Below are positions 1 through 8,074 of a DNA stretch of 64,000 nt, piece by piece. How positions within the stretch are numbered: position 1 is the first letter of the stretch; each line of letters opens with the position of its first letter. This DNA is from Burkholderiaceae bacterium. Lineage in GTDB: Bacteria > Pseudomonadota > Gammaproteobacteria > Burkholderiales > Burkholderiaceae_C. The stretch is taken from positions 39,416 to 103,415 of the forward strand of contig JAMLIQ010000005.1 in assembly GCA_023954095.1 (NCBI GenBank), read 5' to 3'. The notes under the pieces are model-generated. The model did not search any database and had not been told where the DNA came from. It saw only the letters and a program-made list of their open reading frames with translations. Made by a program: the position numbers and the translations under genes.

Positions 1-1920
1 GACGATTTCCGCGAAGTGCTGCGCACCACGGCAGGCGTGACCTTCCAGGCCGGTGAAACCGGTGAGGAAGACGTGCGCCTGCGCGGCTTCTCGCTGGGCC
101 AGGCGGGCGACATCTATACCGATGGCATGAAGGATGCGCCGCTGTACGAGCGTGACACCTTCAATCTCGACCGCGTGGAAGTGCTCAAAGGCTCCGCCTC
201 CATGCTGTTCGGCAAGGGATCGACCGGCGGCGTCGTCAACCAGGTCAACAAGGCGCCGCTGCCCATCGACCAGCACGAAGTCTCCTACACGCTGGGCACA
301 GGGCAGCAGCACCGCATCACTGGCGACTTCAACCTCAAGACCGGGGAAGACGCCGCCCTGCGCCTGAACGCCATGGTGCACAACGCCGACAACTACGGCG
401 CCCGCCAGAACAAGCGCGGCATTGCACCCGTTTTTGCGTGGGGCATCGGCACGCGCGACGAGTTCTCGGTCAGCCTGTACGCGCTGGATGTGAAGGGCCG
501 CCCCAGCTACAACCACCCGTGGATCAGCGACAACGGCAAGATTGTTCCCACGCTGCCCGCACGCAACTACTACGGTCTGGACAGCGACCACCTGAACACC
601 TCGTCGCAGTACCTGACGCTGGGCCACATTCACCGCTTTGGTGATGGCGGTGAACTGCAGACGCGCCTGCGCCACGGCACGTACGAGCGCGACCTGCTGG
701 CCAGCACCATCGGCTTTGCCACACCACGCCCCACAGCCCTGGACCAGATCAACGACAGCACAGCCCTCACACGCGGCTCCAAGGGCCGCATTGGCAAAAG
801 CACGCTGACCCAGCTGCAGAGCGACTACACCAACACGTTCGTCTGGGGAGGAAAGAAGCACGACATCATCACCGGCATCGACTTCTACAACGATGATGCG
901 CTGCGCAACTCCAGCTACGCCAACCCCACGGCGCGCCCCGGCACCACGGTGGGCACACCCAACAACGGCGACAGCGTGGCCGATGGCCGCGCACCCGTGG
1001 CCTTCAACACCTTCAAGGCCCAGAACCTGGGGCTGTACCTGCAGGACACCCTGTCGTTGAACTCGGCCGTCAAGCTCATCGGCGGGCTGCGCTACGACCA
1101 GTTCAAGGCGTCCTACCGCAGTGCCACCGGCGCGCTCACCAACGAGCAATCCGAGGGCCTGTGGAGCCCGCGCATCGGCGCCCTCTACCAGCCCAACGAG
1201 CTGAGCAGCTACTACGTTTCCTACGGCACTTCGTACAACACCTCGGGCGACACCTACCAGTTCGGCATCAACCTGAACGACAACACCGGCCGCACGGCCA
1301 GAACACCGCCCGAAAAGAGCCGCAACATCGAGATCGGCGCCAAGTTCGAACTGTTCGAAAAGCGTGCCTTGCTGGGCGTCTCGGCCTTCTACAGCGAGAA
1401 GTTCAACGAACGCAACACCGATCCCGATGTGGCTGCGGTGCAAGAGCTCCTGTCGGGCGCCCGCCACGCGGCCGGTATGGAATTCAACCTGGCGGGGCGC
1501 TTTACGCCGAAATGGGAAATCTTCGTCAACCACACCTGGATTCCCAGCGCCAAGATCGACAAGAGCAACGTCGCCCTGAACGCCGCCGGCACCGGCGCGC
1601 AGGTGCAGGGCGACCGCCCCGCACTCACGCCCCGGCACAGCGGCAGCGTCTGGTCCACCTACGCTCTCATGCCCAAGCTGCGCGTGGGTGCGGGCCTCAC
1701 CTACCGAAGCAGCCAGAACCCCGAAGGCGCCCGCCACATGACGGCGGCCGGCTTTGCCACGGTGGATGCGATGGCCGAGTACAGCTTTGACGACAAGACC
1801 TCGCTCAAACTCAGCGTGACCAACCTGGCCGACAAGCTGTATGCCGATACGCTGTACCGGGGCTTCTACGGCCCAGGCGCTGCGCGCTCGGTGCAACTGA
1901 CGCTGAAGACACGCTTCTAA
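1..1920 (+). CDS. TonB-dependent siderophore receptor, 3' part (5' end outside window)
   Basis: Outer-membrane receptor that imports a ferric chelate using energy passed on by TonB-ExbB-ExbD. The frame is open from base 1, so the signal peptide, TonB box and start of the plug are missing; about 639 residues remain. The visible plug part carries the family motifs VRLRGFSLGQ, DRVEVLKGSASMLFGKGSTGG and VNQVNK. The rest is a 22-strand-type barrel rich in aromatic residues, ending in a terminal Phe (LTLKTRF), typical of outer-membrane proteins. A Fe(II) dioxygenase gene follows after 31 bp, and bfd, tonB-exbB-exbD and hemP lie downstream, so an iron role is well supported. The actual ligand cannot be read from the sequence. 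Confidence 0.93.
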   Translation, partial: DDFREVLRTTAGVTFQAGETGEEDVRLRGFSLGQAGDIYTDGMKDAPLYERDTFNLDRVEVLKGSASMLFGKGSTGGVVNQVNKAPLPIDQHEVSYTLGTGQQHRITGDFNLKTGEDAALRLNAMVHNADNYGARQNKRGIAPVFAWGIGTRDEFSVSLYALDVKGRPSYNHPWISDNGKIVPTLPARNYYGLDSDHLNTSSQYLTLGHIHRFGDGGELQTRLRHGTYERDLLASTIGFATPRPTALDQINDSTALTRGSKGRIGKSTLTQLQSDYTNTFVWGGKKHDIITGIDFYNDDALRNSSYANPTARPGTTVGTPNNGDSVADGRAPVAFNTFKAQNLGLYLQDTLSLNSAVKLIGGLRYDQFKASYRSATGALTNEQSEGLWSPRIGALYQPNELSSYYVSYGTSYNTSGDTYQFGINLNDNTGRTARTPPEKSRNIEIGAKFELFEKRALLGVSAFYSEKFNERNTDPDVAAVQELLSGARHAAGMEFNLAGRFTPKWEIFVNHTWIPSAKIDKSNVALNAAGTGAQVQGDRPALTPRHSGSVWSTYALMPKLRVGAGLTYRSSQNPEGARHMTAAGFATVDAMAEYSFDDKTSLKLSVTNLADKLYADTLYRGFYGPGAARSVQLTLKTRF

Positions 1921-1951
1921 GCCCCCTAAGCCCCTGCCTGCGGCATCCACC

Positions 1952-2641
1952 ATGTTCTTGCATCTCAAAAACATTCTCACCCTCCAAGAGGTCGTCACCG
2001 CCCGCAGCCTGCTCGGCAACGACGCCCCCTGGGTGGACGGACGCAGCAGCGCAGGGGTGCAGGCGCTGGCGCACAAGCGCAACGAGCAACTCGCGCAGGA
2101 CAGTGCCCAGACGCAGCAACTGCGCGCCCTGGTGCTGGCCGCGCTGCAGCGTGACCCGCTGTTTTTTTCCGCCGCGCTGCCCAAGAAAATCTTCAACCCG
2201 CTGTTCAACCGCTACAGCGGCGAGAGCAACTTCTACGGCCCCCATGTGGACGGCGCCGTGTTGCGCTCCAAGGCGCCAGACCAATGGGTGCGCAGCGACA
2301 TTTCCTGCACCCTGTTCCTCACCGACCCGCAGGACTACGACGGCGGCGAACTGCTCATACAGCATCCGCAGGGCGAGCATGCCGTGCGGCTGCCCGCGGG
2401 CGACATGGTGCTCTACCCCAGTTCCACCGTGCACCAGGTCACGCCCGTCACGCGCGGTGCCCGCGTGGCCAGCTTCTTCTGGGTCGAAAGCATGGTGCGC
2501 TCGACCGAGCAGCGCCAGCTGCTGTTCGATATGGACATGGATTTGCTCAAGCTGCGCAGCACCCTCGGCGAGAGTGCCCCGGCCGTGGTCGGACTGACCG
2601 GCACCTACCACAACCTGCTGCGCATGTGGGCCGACGCCTGA
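1952..2641 (+). CDS. piuC: PKHD-type Fe(II)/2-oxoglutarate hydroxylase (PiuC/YbiX family)
   Basis: A 229-residue cytosolic 2-oxoglutarate/Fe(II) dioxygenase of the PiuC/YbiX family. The double-stranded beta-helix is visible: the first iron ligands lie in FYGPHVDGAVL (H and D), and the distal histidine lies in PSSTVHQVTPVTRGAR, where the Arg would bind 2-oxoglutarate. Length matches the family (about 225-230). Members are regularly encoded next to TonB-dependent siderophore receptors and are iron-regulated; their substrate is unknown. The 31-bp spacing after the receptor suggests one transcript. The start is the first ATG (MFLHLKNILT), which matches the family N-terminus. Confidence 0.92.
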   Translation: MFLHLKNILTLQEVVTARSLLGNDAPWVDGRSSAGVQALAHKRNEQLAQDSAQTQQLRALVLAALQRDPLFFSAALPKKIFNPLFNRYSGESNFYGPHVDGAVLRSKAPDQWVRSDISCTLFLTDPQDYDGGELLIQHPQGEHAVRLPAGDMVLYPSSTVHQVTPVTRGARVASFFWVESMVRSTEQRQLLFDMDMDLLKLRSTLGESAPAVVGLTGTYHNLLRMWADA

Positions 2642-2643
2642 TT

Positions 2644-2694
2644 CAAAAACAATAGCTGCCAGCGCTTGATGGTATTGCCCTGGAGGCCATTTTG
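2644..2694 (+). repeat. Dispersed Comamonadaceae-type repeat, copy R1
   Basis: Copy in the piuC to hydroxyacid-oxidase gap: core ATAGCTGCCAGCGCTT from 2652, followed by GATGG and the tail CTGGAGGCCATTTTG. The tail contains the TTG start codon of the next gene, so the repeat contributes to that gene's translation start. It matches nine other copies in this window. Confidence 0.8.
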
Positions 2695-3882
2695 ACCAAT
2701 ACTTCCGCCTCCCCGCTGCAGCGCCAGCCCCTCCCCGAAGACGCCGTCGCGCTGGCCGATCACGAGCGGTATGCACGCCAGCGCCTGGACGACCCGGCCT
2801 GGGCTTACTTCAGCGGCGGCGCCGCCGACGAAATCACGCTGCGCGCCAACCGCAGCGCCTGGGACGGGCTTACCCTGCAGCCGCGCGTGCTGCGCTCCCT
2901 GGCCGGGGGCCACACCCGCACTACCCTGCTGGGACGCACATTGGCCCACCCCATCCTGCTGGCCCCGGTGGCCTACCAGCGCCTGGCCCACCCCGACGGT
3001 GAACGGGCCAGCGCCTATGCCGCCGCCGCACTGGGGGCAGGCATGGTGCTCAGCACCCAGGCCAGCACACCGCTGGAAGAAGTGGCCCAGGTCTTCCTGG
3101 ACGACCCGGGGCGTGGCCCGCTGTGGTTTCAGCTCTACCTGCAGCACGACCGGGAATTTACCCGCGCACTGGTCCAGCGCGCCGAGGCCGCAGGCTACGA
3201 AGCCCTGGTGCTGACGGTAGACGCCCCCGCCAGCGGCGCCCGCGACCGCGAACGCCGCGCCGGTTTTCGGCTGCCGCCCGGCATGACCGCCGTCAACCTG
3301 GCCGGGCTGGCGCCCCCGCCGCCCCTGCCGCAGGCCGCCGACGGCCCCCGCCTGCTGTGCCAGGGCCTCGTCGAACACACTCCCACCTGGGACGACGTGC
3401 AATGGCTGCAATCGCACACGCGGCTGCCAGTGCTGCTCAAGGGCGTGCTGCACCCCCAGGATGCGCTGCAGGCCGCCGCGCTGGGCGTGGCCGGCCTGAT
3501 CGTCTCCAACCACGGCGGCCGCACGCTCGATACCGCACCCGCCTCGGCCCACGCGCTGGCACGGATTGCAGATGCCCTGCAGGGCGCCCTGCCGCTGCTG
3601 GTCGATGGAGGCATCCGCCGCGGCACCGATGTGCTCAAAGCCCTGGCCCTGGGCGCCAGCGCGGTACTTCTGGGCCGCCCCGCCGTCTACGGGCTGGCCA
3701 CGGCGGGCGCCACGGGCGTCGCCCATGTGCTGCGCCTGCTGATCGACGAACTGGAAATCGCCATGGCGCTCACGGGCTGCGCCACGCCCGCCCAGGCCAG
3801 CCGCGCCCTGCTGGAACCAGCCAGGGCTGCATCCCCGCATTCACCAATACATATTGCTAATGCGATGGATTCGCATTTATAA
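2692..3882 (+). CDS. FMN-dependent alpha-hydroxy-acid oxidase/dehydrogenase
   Basis: A 396-residue TIM-barrel flavoenzyme of the lactate oxidase/glycolate oxidase/mandelate dehydrogenase family, expected to oxidise a 2-hydroxy acid to the 2-oxo acid. Family landmarks are visible: YFSGGAADE near residue 40, APVAYQRLAHPDGE, the FMN/substrate lysine in PVLLKGVLHP, the catalytic base in IVSNHGGRTLD, and DGGIRRGTDVLKALALGA near the phosphate site. Translation appears to start at TTG (MTNTSASPLQ), which lies in the tail of a dispersed repeat; a later start would remove the N-terminal helix. Its place between piuC and bfd suggests co-regulation with iron uptake. One idea is that it degrades a hydroxy-carboxylate chelator, but the substrate is not visible. 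Confidence 0.85.
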   Translation: MTNTSASPLQRQPLPEDAVALADHERYARQRLDDPAWAYFSGGAADEITLRANRSAWDGLTLQPRVLRSLAGGHTRTTLLGRTLAHPILLAPVAYQRLAHPDGERASAYAAAALGAGMVLSTQASTPLEEVAQVFLDDPGRGPLWFQLYLQHDREFTRALVQRAEAAGYEALVLTVDAPASGARDRERRAGFRLPPGMTAVNLAGLAPPPPLPQAADGPRLLCQGLVEHTPTWDDVQWLQSHTRLPVLLKGVLHPQDALQAAALGVAGLIVSNHGGRTLDTAPASAHALARIADALQGALPLLVDGGIRRGTDVLKALALGASAVLLGRPAVYGLATAGATGVAHVLRLLIDELEIAMALTGCATPAQASRALLEPARAASPHSPIHIANAMDSHL

Positions 3883-3883
3883 T
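3854..3883 (+). promoter_or_regulatory. bfd promoter with embedded Fur-type operator
   Basis: A -35-like TTGCTA (3854-3859) and a perfect TATAAT (3878-3883) are separated by 18 bp. Between them lies the palindrome AATGCGA-TGGAT-TCGCATT (3859-3877), which resembles a betaproteobacterial Fur box. The TAA stop of the upstream gene lies inside the -10 hexamer. Iron repression of bfd is inferred. Confidence 0.7.
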
Positions 3884-3911
3884 CACTACATCTCATTCAC
3901 CATGGATTGCC

Positions 3912-4139
3912 ATGATCGTCTGCGTCTGCCGCCGGGTCTCTGACCGCGAAATCGCCCGCCACGCCCGTGCGGGCATGGGCTTTGACGAAATCCAGTTCGA
4001 ACTGGGCGTGGCCACCCAGTGCGGCCGGTGTGAGGGCTGTGCGCGTGATGTGGTGGCCCAGTGCCAAAGCAGCCATCCGGTTGCTGCGTTGCACAATACG
4101 GCGGTGTGCACGCCTTCGGCCTGTGCCTGCGCGGGTTGA
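3912..4139 (+). CDS. bfd: Bacterioferritin-associated ferredoxin (2Fe-2S)
   Basis: A 75-residue BFD-like [2Fe-2S] protein. The four cluster cysteines are in MIVCVCRRVSD (C4, C6) and TQCGRCEGC (C-x2-C at about residues 38-41). Bfd donates electrons to bacterioferritin to release stored Fe(III). The gene has its own promoter with a Fur-like site just upstream, which fits induction under iron starvation. The tail after the cluster (AALHNTAVCTPSACACAG) is unusually Cys/Ala-rich, with three extra cysteines. Confidence 0.92.
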   Translation: MIVCVCRRVSDREIARHARAGMGFDEIQFELGVATQCGRCEGCARDVVAQCQSSHPVAALHNTAVCTPSACACAG

Positions 4140-4145
4140 ATCCGC

Positions 4146-4220
4146 ATGGCGCTTTTCACTACACTGCTGATCTGCCTGCTGCTGGTGGCAGGCGCCATGG
4201 GTTGGATTCTGCGCCGCTGA
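4146..4220 (+). CDS. Possible 24-residue single-pass membrane peptide
   Basis: A short ORF between bfd and tonB encodes MALFTTLLICLLLVAGAMGW followed by ILRR: one hydrophobic helix and a positively charged C-terminus, the pattern of a small inner-membrane protein. The ribosome binding site is weak (GGGTTGAATCCGC before ATG). It is not a known family. It could be a genuine small protein co-transcribed with bfd or a chance ORF. Confidence 0.35.
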   Translation: MALFTTLLICLLLVAGAMGWILRR

Positions 4221-4279
4221 GCATGCGCCTTTTCCCGTCCCGGCGCACGCCAGTCTTGCGCTGATTGCTATTCATTTTT

Positions 4280-4966
4280 ATGTCATCCTACGATCGATTC
4301 GAGCAACCCGGCGGGCTGAGCCGCACCGCTGTGATCGCCATCGGCGTGGTACTGCTGCATGTGGGCGGCCTGTGGGCCCTGCAAACCGGCCTGCTGCGCC
4401 GCGCGGCGGAAGTGATCGTGCCGGTGGAACTGCTCAGCCAGTTCGTCACCCCGCCCGCGCCCAAGGTCGCCCCTGCGCCCCCTCCCGCCCCACCGCCAGT
4501 GCAGCCTGCACCCAAAATCCAGAAACCGCGCCCCGCCCCCCTGCCGGTGGCCGTGCCCGACCCCACCCCGGCGCCCAACGCGCCGATGGGCGTCACCACG
4601 CCGCAGCCCCCGGCCCCGCCCATCGAGGCGCCCGTGCAAGTGGCTGCGCCACCCGCACCGCCAGCCCCGCCCGCACCACCGCGCATCGAACTGCCATCCA
4701 GCAATGCCGCCTACCTGCAGAACCCGGCACCCAGCTACCCGGCCATCAGCAAGCGCATGGGCGAACAAGGCAAGGTGATGTTGCGCGTGCTCATCGGCAC
4801 GGACGGCCTGCCGCAAAAGGTGGAGATCCAGCAATCCAGCGGCTTCGACCGCCTCGACCGCCAGGCCCAGGACACGGTCCGGCGCTGGCGCTTCGTGCCC
4901 GGCAAGCGCAACGGCGTGGCCGAAGCCATGTGGTACCAGGTGCCCATCAATTTTGTTCTCGAATAA
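4280..4966 (+). CDS. tonB: Energy transducer TonB
   Basis: A 228-residue inner-membrane protein that couples the proton motive force to outer-membrane receptors. It has a short cytoplasmic N-terminus, one membrane anchor (about residues 13-35, AVIAIGVVLLHVGGLWAL), a long Pro/Ala-rich periplasmic linker (about 50-140) and a C-terminal TonB domain (about 145-228) with YPAISKRMGEQGKV and the ending FVPGKRNGVAEAMWYQVPINF. An in-frame TTG lies 15 bp upstream, but ATG at 4280 (MSSYDRFEQPGG) gives the normal N-terminus. exbB and exbD follow directly, making a complete energising module. Confidence 0.95.
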   Translation: MSSYDRFEQPGGLSRTAVIAIGVVLLHVGGLWALQTGLLRRAAEVIVPVELLSQFVTPPAPKVAPAPPPAPPPVQPAPKIQKPRPAPLPVAVPDPTPAPNAPMGVTTPQPPAPPIEAPVQVAAPPAPPAPPAPPRIELPSSNAAYLQNPAPSYPAISKRMGEQGKVMLRVLIGTDGLPQKVEIQQSSGFDRLDRQAQDTVRRWRFVPGKRNGVAEAMWYQVPINFVLE

Positions 4967-4981
4967 TTTTCAGGAGTTCTC

Positions 4982-5701
4982 ATGGAATCGCAATTCGGCC
5001 TTGCCAACGTCTGGACCCAGGGCGACTTCGTCACCCGGGCCGTCGCCCTGCTGCTGCTGGGCATGTCGCTGGCCTCGTGGATCGTCATCCTGGTGAAGGC
5101 GCTGGACATCGTCAAATACAAGAAGCACGCCAGCGCGGTGCAAACCTTCTGGCACAGCGAAGACTTTGCCGCCGGGCTGACCCGGCTGGGCAGCGACCCG
5201 TCCAATCCCTTCCGCCAGCTCGCCGTCGAAGGGCGTGAAGCCACGGCGCACCACCGCAACACCAAAGGCCAACTGCACGACAGCCTGGACATCAGCGACT
5301 GGATCACGGGCAGCCTGCGCAACTGCATCGACGGCTTTACCGCACGCCTGCAGTCGGGCCTGGCCATCCTGGCATCGGTGGGCTCCACGGCGCCCTTTAT
5401 CGGCCTGTTCGGCACGGTCTGGGGCATTTACCACGCGCTGCTGGCCATCGGCACCTCGGGCCAGTCCACCATCGACAAGGTGGCCGGCCCCATCGGCGAA
5501 GCCCTCATCATGACGGCGCTGGGCCTGGCCGTGGCCATTCCCGCCGTGCTGGGCTACAACGCGCTCGTGCGCGGCAACAAGCACATCCTGATCCGCCTCA
5601 ACAGCTTTGCCCACGACCTGCACGCCTACTTTGTGACCGGCGCCCGCGTGACCGCGCAGGGCGACAGCGGCAATGTGCGTCCGCTCAAGAAAGGTGCCTG
5701 A
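4982..5701 (+). CDS. exbB: MotA/TolQ/ExbB proton channel family protein
   Basis: A 239-residue polytopic inner-membrane subunit of the TonB motor. The N-terminal helix lies around residues 20-40 (ALLLLGMSLASWIVILVKAL), and the two-helix channel domain is in the second half (ILASVGSTAPFIGLFGTVWG, then TALGLAVAIPAVLGYNALVR). The invariant Thr and small-residue pattern of ExbB/TolQ is present. A good ribosome site (CAGGAG) lies 7 nt before the ATG. The stop is 2 nt from the exbD start, so the two are translationally coupled. Confidence 0.95.
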   Translation: MESQFGLANVWTQGDFVTRAVALLLLGMSLASWIVILVKALDIVKYKKHASAVQTFWHSEDFAAGLTRLGSDPSNPFRQLAVEGREATAHHRNTKGQLHDSLDISDWITGSLRNCIDGFTARLQSGLAILASVGSTAPFIGLFGTVWGIYHALLAIGTSGQSTIDKVAGPIGEALIMTALGLAVAIPAVLGYNALVRGNKHILIRLNSFAHDLHAYFVTGARVTAQGDSGNVRPLKKGA

Positions 5702-5703
5702 CC

Positions 5704-6114
5704 ATGGCCTTCGGTACCCAGGATGAAGCCGATGAGGTGATGAACGAGATCAACATGACACCGCTGGTGGACGTCATGCTGGTGCTGCTCATCATCTTCA
5801 TCATCACCGTGCCGGTGATGAAGCACTCGGTGAACGTCGATCTGCCGCGCGCAGCCAATACCGCAGAAAAGGTCATGCCCGATACGGTGCGCCTGAGCGT
5901 GGCGGCCGACGGCACCTACTACTGGAACGGCCAGGCCATCGATGATGCCGAGCTGGCCACCCGCCTGCAGGCCGAAGGCGCCCGCGATCCCCAACCCGAC
6001 CTGCACATCCGTGGCGACCGCGAGGTGCGCTACGAGCGCGTGGCCCAGGCCATGGCCGCTGCCCAGCGCGCGGGTGTACGCAAGATTGGTTTCGTGACCG
6101 ACCCGCAGGAATAA
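5704..6114 (+). CDS. exbD: Biopolymer transport protein ExbD/TolR family
   Basis: A 136-residue single-pass protein that forms the core of the ExbB-ExbD motor. It has a short cytoplasmic N-terminus, then the motif EINMTPLVDVMLVLLIIFII, in which the Asp (about residue 25) is the proton-carrying residue. The periplasmic domain follows, with RGDREVRYERVAQAMAAAQ and the end IGFVTDPQE. It is the last gene of the tonB-exbB-exbD unit; hemP follows 76 bp downstream behind its own Fur-like site. Confidence 0.95.
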   Translation: MAFGTQDEADEVMNEINMTPLVDVMLVLLIIFIITVPVMKHSVNVDLPRAANTAEKVMPDTVRLSVAADGTYYWNGQAIDDAELATRLQAEGARDPQPDLHIRGDREVRYERVAQAMAAAQRAGVRKIGFVTDPQE

Positions 6115-6140
6115 AAAACCAACAAAGTACTGGACAATTT

Positions 6141-6160
6141 ATTGCGAATGGTTATCATTA
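6141..6160 (+). promoter_or_regulatory. Fur-type operator upstream of hemP
   Basis: ATTGCGAATGGTTATCATTA lies 30 bp before the hemP start and matches the classical Fur consensus well, particularly in the GTTATCATTA half. Iron repression of hemP is inferred. Confidence 0.7.
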
Positions 6161-6190
6161 ACAGCATCGCACAGCACAGTTCCTTGTTCC

Positions 6191-6397
6191 ATGCACGCCA
6201 CCACCCTGCACCTTCCTGCCGTGTTCAGCCAGACCCCGTCGGCCGCATCGTCCACCGCAGCGCCCCGTGAAGACCATCTTCCCGCCGTGGACAGCCATGC
6301 CCTGCTGCAAGGCCAGAAGGCAGTGACCATTCACCACAACGGCGCCCTCTACCGCCTGCAGGCCACCCGCCTGGGCAAACTGATTCTGACCAAATGA
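6191..6397 (+). CDS. hemP: Hemin uptake protein HemP
   Basis: A 68-residue HemP-family protein. The conserved C-terminal block is ALLQGQKAVTIHHNGALYRL followed by TRLGKLILTK; the first 30 residues are variable and Ala/Pro-rich. HemP genes sit beside haem receptors and are needed for haem-iron use or haem-receptor expression in Burkholderiales; the mechanism is debated. No haem receptor operon follows here: a terminator comes next, and the HbpS-type gene beyond it runs on the other strand. A Fur-like operator lies immediately upstream. Confidence 0.9.
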   Translation: MHATTLHLPAVFSQTPSAASSTAAPREDHLPAVDSHALLQGQKAVTIHHNGALYRLQATRLGKLILTK

Positions 6398-6536
6398 ATT
6401 TCCGCGCTTCTGCCACAGCCACCTGCGTGCAGGGCCCAACGATCATCGTGGGGCGACTCCCGGACTGACAGCCAAGTCCGCAAGAGTCGTTTTTGCCAGC
6501 CAACGGTTTTCCCGCGTAGCCAGGCTTTTTTTCCAC

Positions 6537-6587
6537 CTTTCCATTAATAAAAAACCGGCCACAGGCCGGTTTTTTATTAATGGAAAG
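6537..6587. terminator. Bidirectional terminator between hemP and the HbpS-like gene
   Basis: A perfect inverted repeat of 24-bp arms with a 3-nt loop: CTTTCCATTAATAAAAAACC plus GGCC, ACA, and its complement. The GC core flanked by A- and T-runs works in both directions, serving the converging hemP (+) and HbpS-like (-) genes. The rest of 6398-6649 shows nothing else convincing. Confidence 0.88.
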
Positions 6588-6649
6588 TGGCTTTATCGCC
6601 CTGCCAGTAAGCGCCAACAGCTCTGTATTTCATAGCATCGTGCGCTCCA

Positions 6650-7057
6650 TTACAACCCGAGCGCCGCAATGCCGGCCCGCGCAATCTGGGCGTCCTCGGT
6701 TGATTTGACGCCGCTCACGCCCACGGCGCCCAGGCACTGTCCATCCTTCAGGATGGGCACGCCGCCTTCGAGCAGGCCATCAATGGCGGGCGCGCTCAGG
6801 AAGGAGGTACGTCCCCCGTTGACGATGTCTTCGTACACCTTGCTCTCACGCCGTCCCAGGGCGGCTGTGCGGGCCTTGGAGGGCGCGATGTGGGCCGACA
6901 CGGGCGCCGCGCCGTCGAGGCGCTGCAGCGACAGCAGGTGGCCGCCCGCATCCACGATGGCAATCGTCACGGGCCACTGGTTTTTCAGGGCTTCGGCTTC
7001 AGCAGCGGCGGCGATCTTCTTGATGTCGGCCAGTTCGAGTTCAAAGGTGGTTTTCAT
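6650..7057 (-). CDS. GlcG/HbpS-family haem-binding-like protein
   Basis: A 135-residue protein of the GlcG/HbpS (formerly DUF336) family. Visible landmarks are AIVDAGGHLLSLQRLDGA, the segment PSKARTAALGRRES, and GGVPILKDGQCLGAVGVSG near the C-terminus. HbpS binds haem in Streptomyces, while other members lie in glycolate or diol operons, so function varies. There is no signal peptide, so it is probably cytosolic. It faces the hemP block across a bidirectional terminator; the position beside iron genes is suggestive only. Confidence 0.85.
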   Translation of the reverse strand: MKTTFELELADIKKIAAAAEAEALKNQWPVTIAIVDAGGHLLSLQRLDGAAPVSAHIAPSKARTAALGRRESKVYEDIVNGGRTSFLSAPAIDGLLEGGVPILKDGQCLGAVGVSGVKSTEDAQIARAGIAALGL

Positions 7058-7271
7058 ACATAAAGCAGCCTTGTGGGCCGTTGTTCAGCGGCCCGCGGGC
7101 CTGGGTGATGGAACTCAAAGGATAGCGCCGGGTCAACCATTCGTCACCGGCCTGCAAGGCAAAAGAACCCTGACCCAGAACGGGGTAGTCTTGCGCCCCT
7201 TGCAAAGGCTGTATACAACACCATCTACAATGAGTTGGCCTGCGCTTTGCAGGTCACTCAGGAGAGCAACG

Positions 7272-7970
7272 ATGAACGATCGGGTCACCACCCTCCCCTC
7301 TGCGGACCATGGCTATGGCATTTCGCAGGACCAGCGTCACAAGGTGATGCGCAATACCTACTGGCTGCTGGCCCTGAGCCTGCTGCCCACCGTGCTGGGC
7401 GCCTGGCTGGGCGTGGCCACGGGCATCACGCAGTCGCTGCGCGGCGGCCTGGGGCTGATCGTCTTCCTGGGCGGCGCCTTCGGCTTCATGTACGCCATCG
7501 AAAAAACCAAGAACTCGGCGGCCGGTGTGCCCGTGCTGCTGGGCTTCACCTTTTTCATGGGTTTGATGCTCTCGCGCCTGATCGGCATGGTGCTGGGCTT
7601 CTCCAACGGCGCCGAACTCATCATGACGGCATTTGCCGGCACGGCCGGTGTGTTCTTCGTCATGGCCAGCCTGGCCACCGTCATCAAGCGCGACCTCTCG
7701 GGCATGGGCAAGTGGCTGTTCGTGGGTGCCCTGGTGCTCATGGTGGGCGCTGTCATCAACGTGTTTGTCGGCTCGACGGCGGGCATGATGGCCATCTCGG
7801 TGGCAGCCATCGGTATCTTCAGCGCCTACATGCTGTACGACCTCAAACAGATCCTGGACGGCGGCGAAACCAACTACATCAGCGCGACGCTGGCCCTGTA
7901 TCTGGACCTGTTCAACGTGTTCCAGAGTCTGCTGATGCTGCTGGGCATCATGGGCGGCGAGCGCGACTGA
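7272..7970 (+). CDS. Bax inhibitor-1/YccA family inner-membrane protein
   Basis: A 232-residue protein with seven predicted membrane helices. It carries the BI-1 family features: RNTYWLLALSLLPTVLGAWL near the N-terminus, the block ISVAAIGIFSAYMLYDLKQI, and the acidic C-terminal region LALYLDLFNVFQSLLMLLG. Relatives include YbhL and the FtsH-associated YccA; some are pH-sensitive calcium channels. The ATG at 7272 has AGGAGA 7 nt upstream; the frame is open further upstream, but without family similarity. It is monocistronic, closed by an intrinsic terminator. Confidence 0.9.
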   Translation: MNDRVTTLPSADHGYGISQDQRHKVMRNTYWLLALSLLPTVLGAWLGVATGITQSLRGGLGLIVFLGGAFGFMYAIEKTKNSAAGVPVLLGFTFFMGLMLSRLIGMVLGFSNGAELIMTAFAGTAGVFFVMASLATVIKRDLSGMGKWLFVGALVLMVGAVINVFVGSTAGMMAISVAAIGIFSAYMLYDLKQILDGGETNYISATLALYLDLFNVFQSLLMLLGIMGGERD

Positions 7971-7990
7971 TACGGCCGTGTGCCCCACGC

Positions 7991-8012
7991 AAAGGCTCCT
8001 TCGGGAGCCTTT
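7991..8012 (+). terminator. Intrinsic terminator after the BI-1 family gene
   Basis: AAAGGCTCC-TTCG-GGAGCCTTT, followed by TTG: a 9-bp stem with a stable TTCG tetraloop and T-run, 20 bp past the stop codon. Confidence 0.9.
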
Positions 8013-8074
8013 TTGCTGGGCAAATACCCGCACAGACCTTTATCGTACGGCGAGACTGCCGATAATGGAGAAAG

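Noticed and set aside
6394-6468. A 24-codon ORF overlapping the hemP stop codon (ATGA)
   Set aside because: No hydrophobic segment, no family similarity and no ribosome site other than coupling. The peptide MNFRASATATCVQGPTIIVG looks random.
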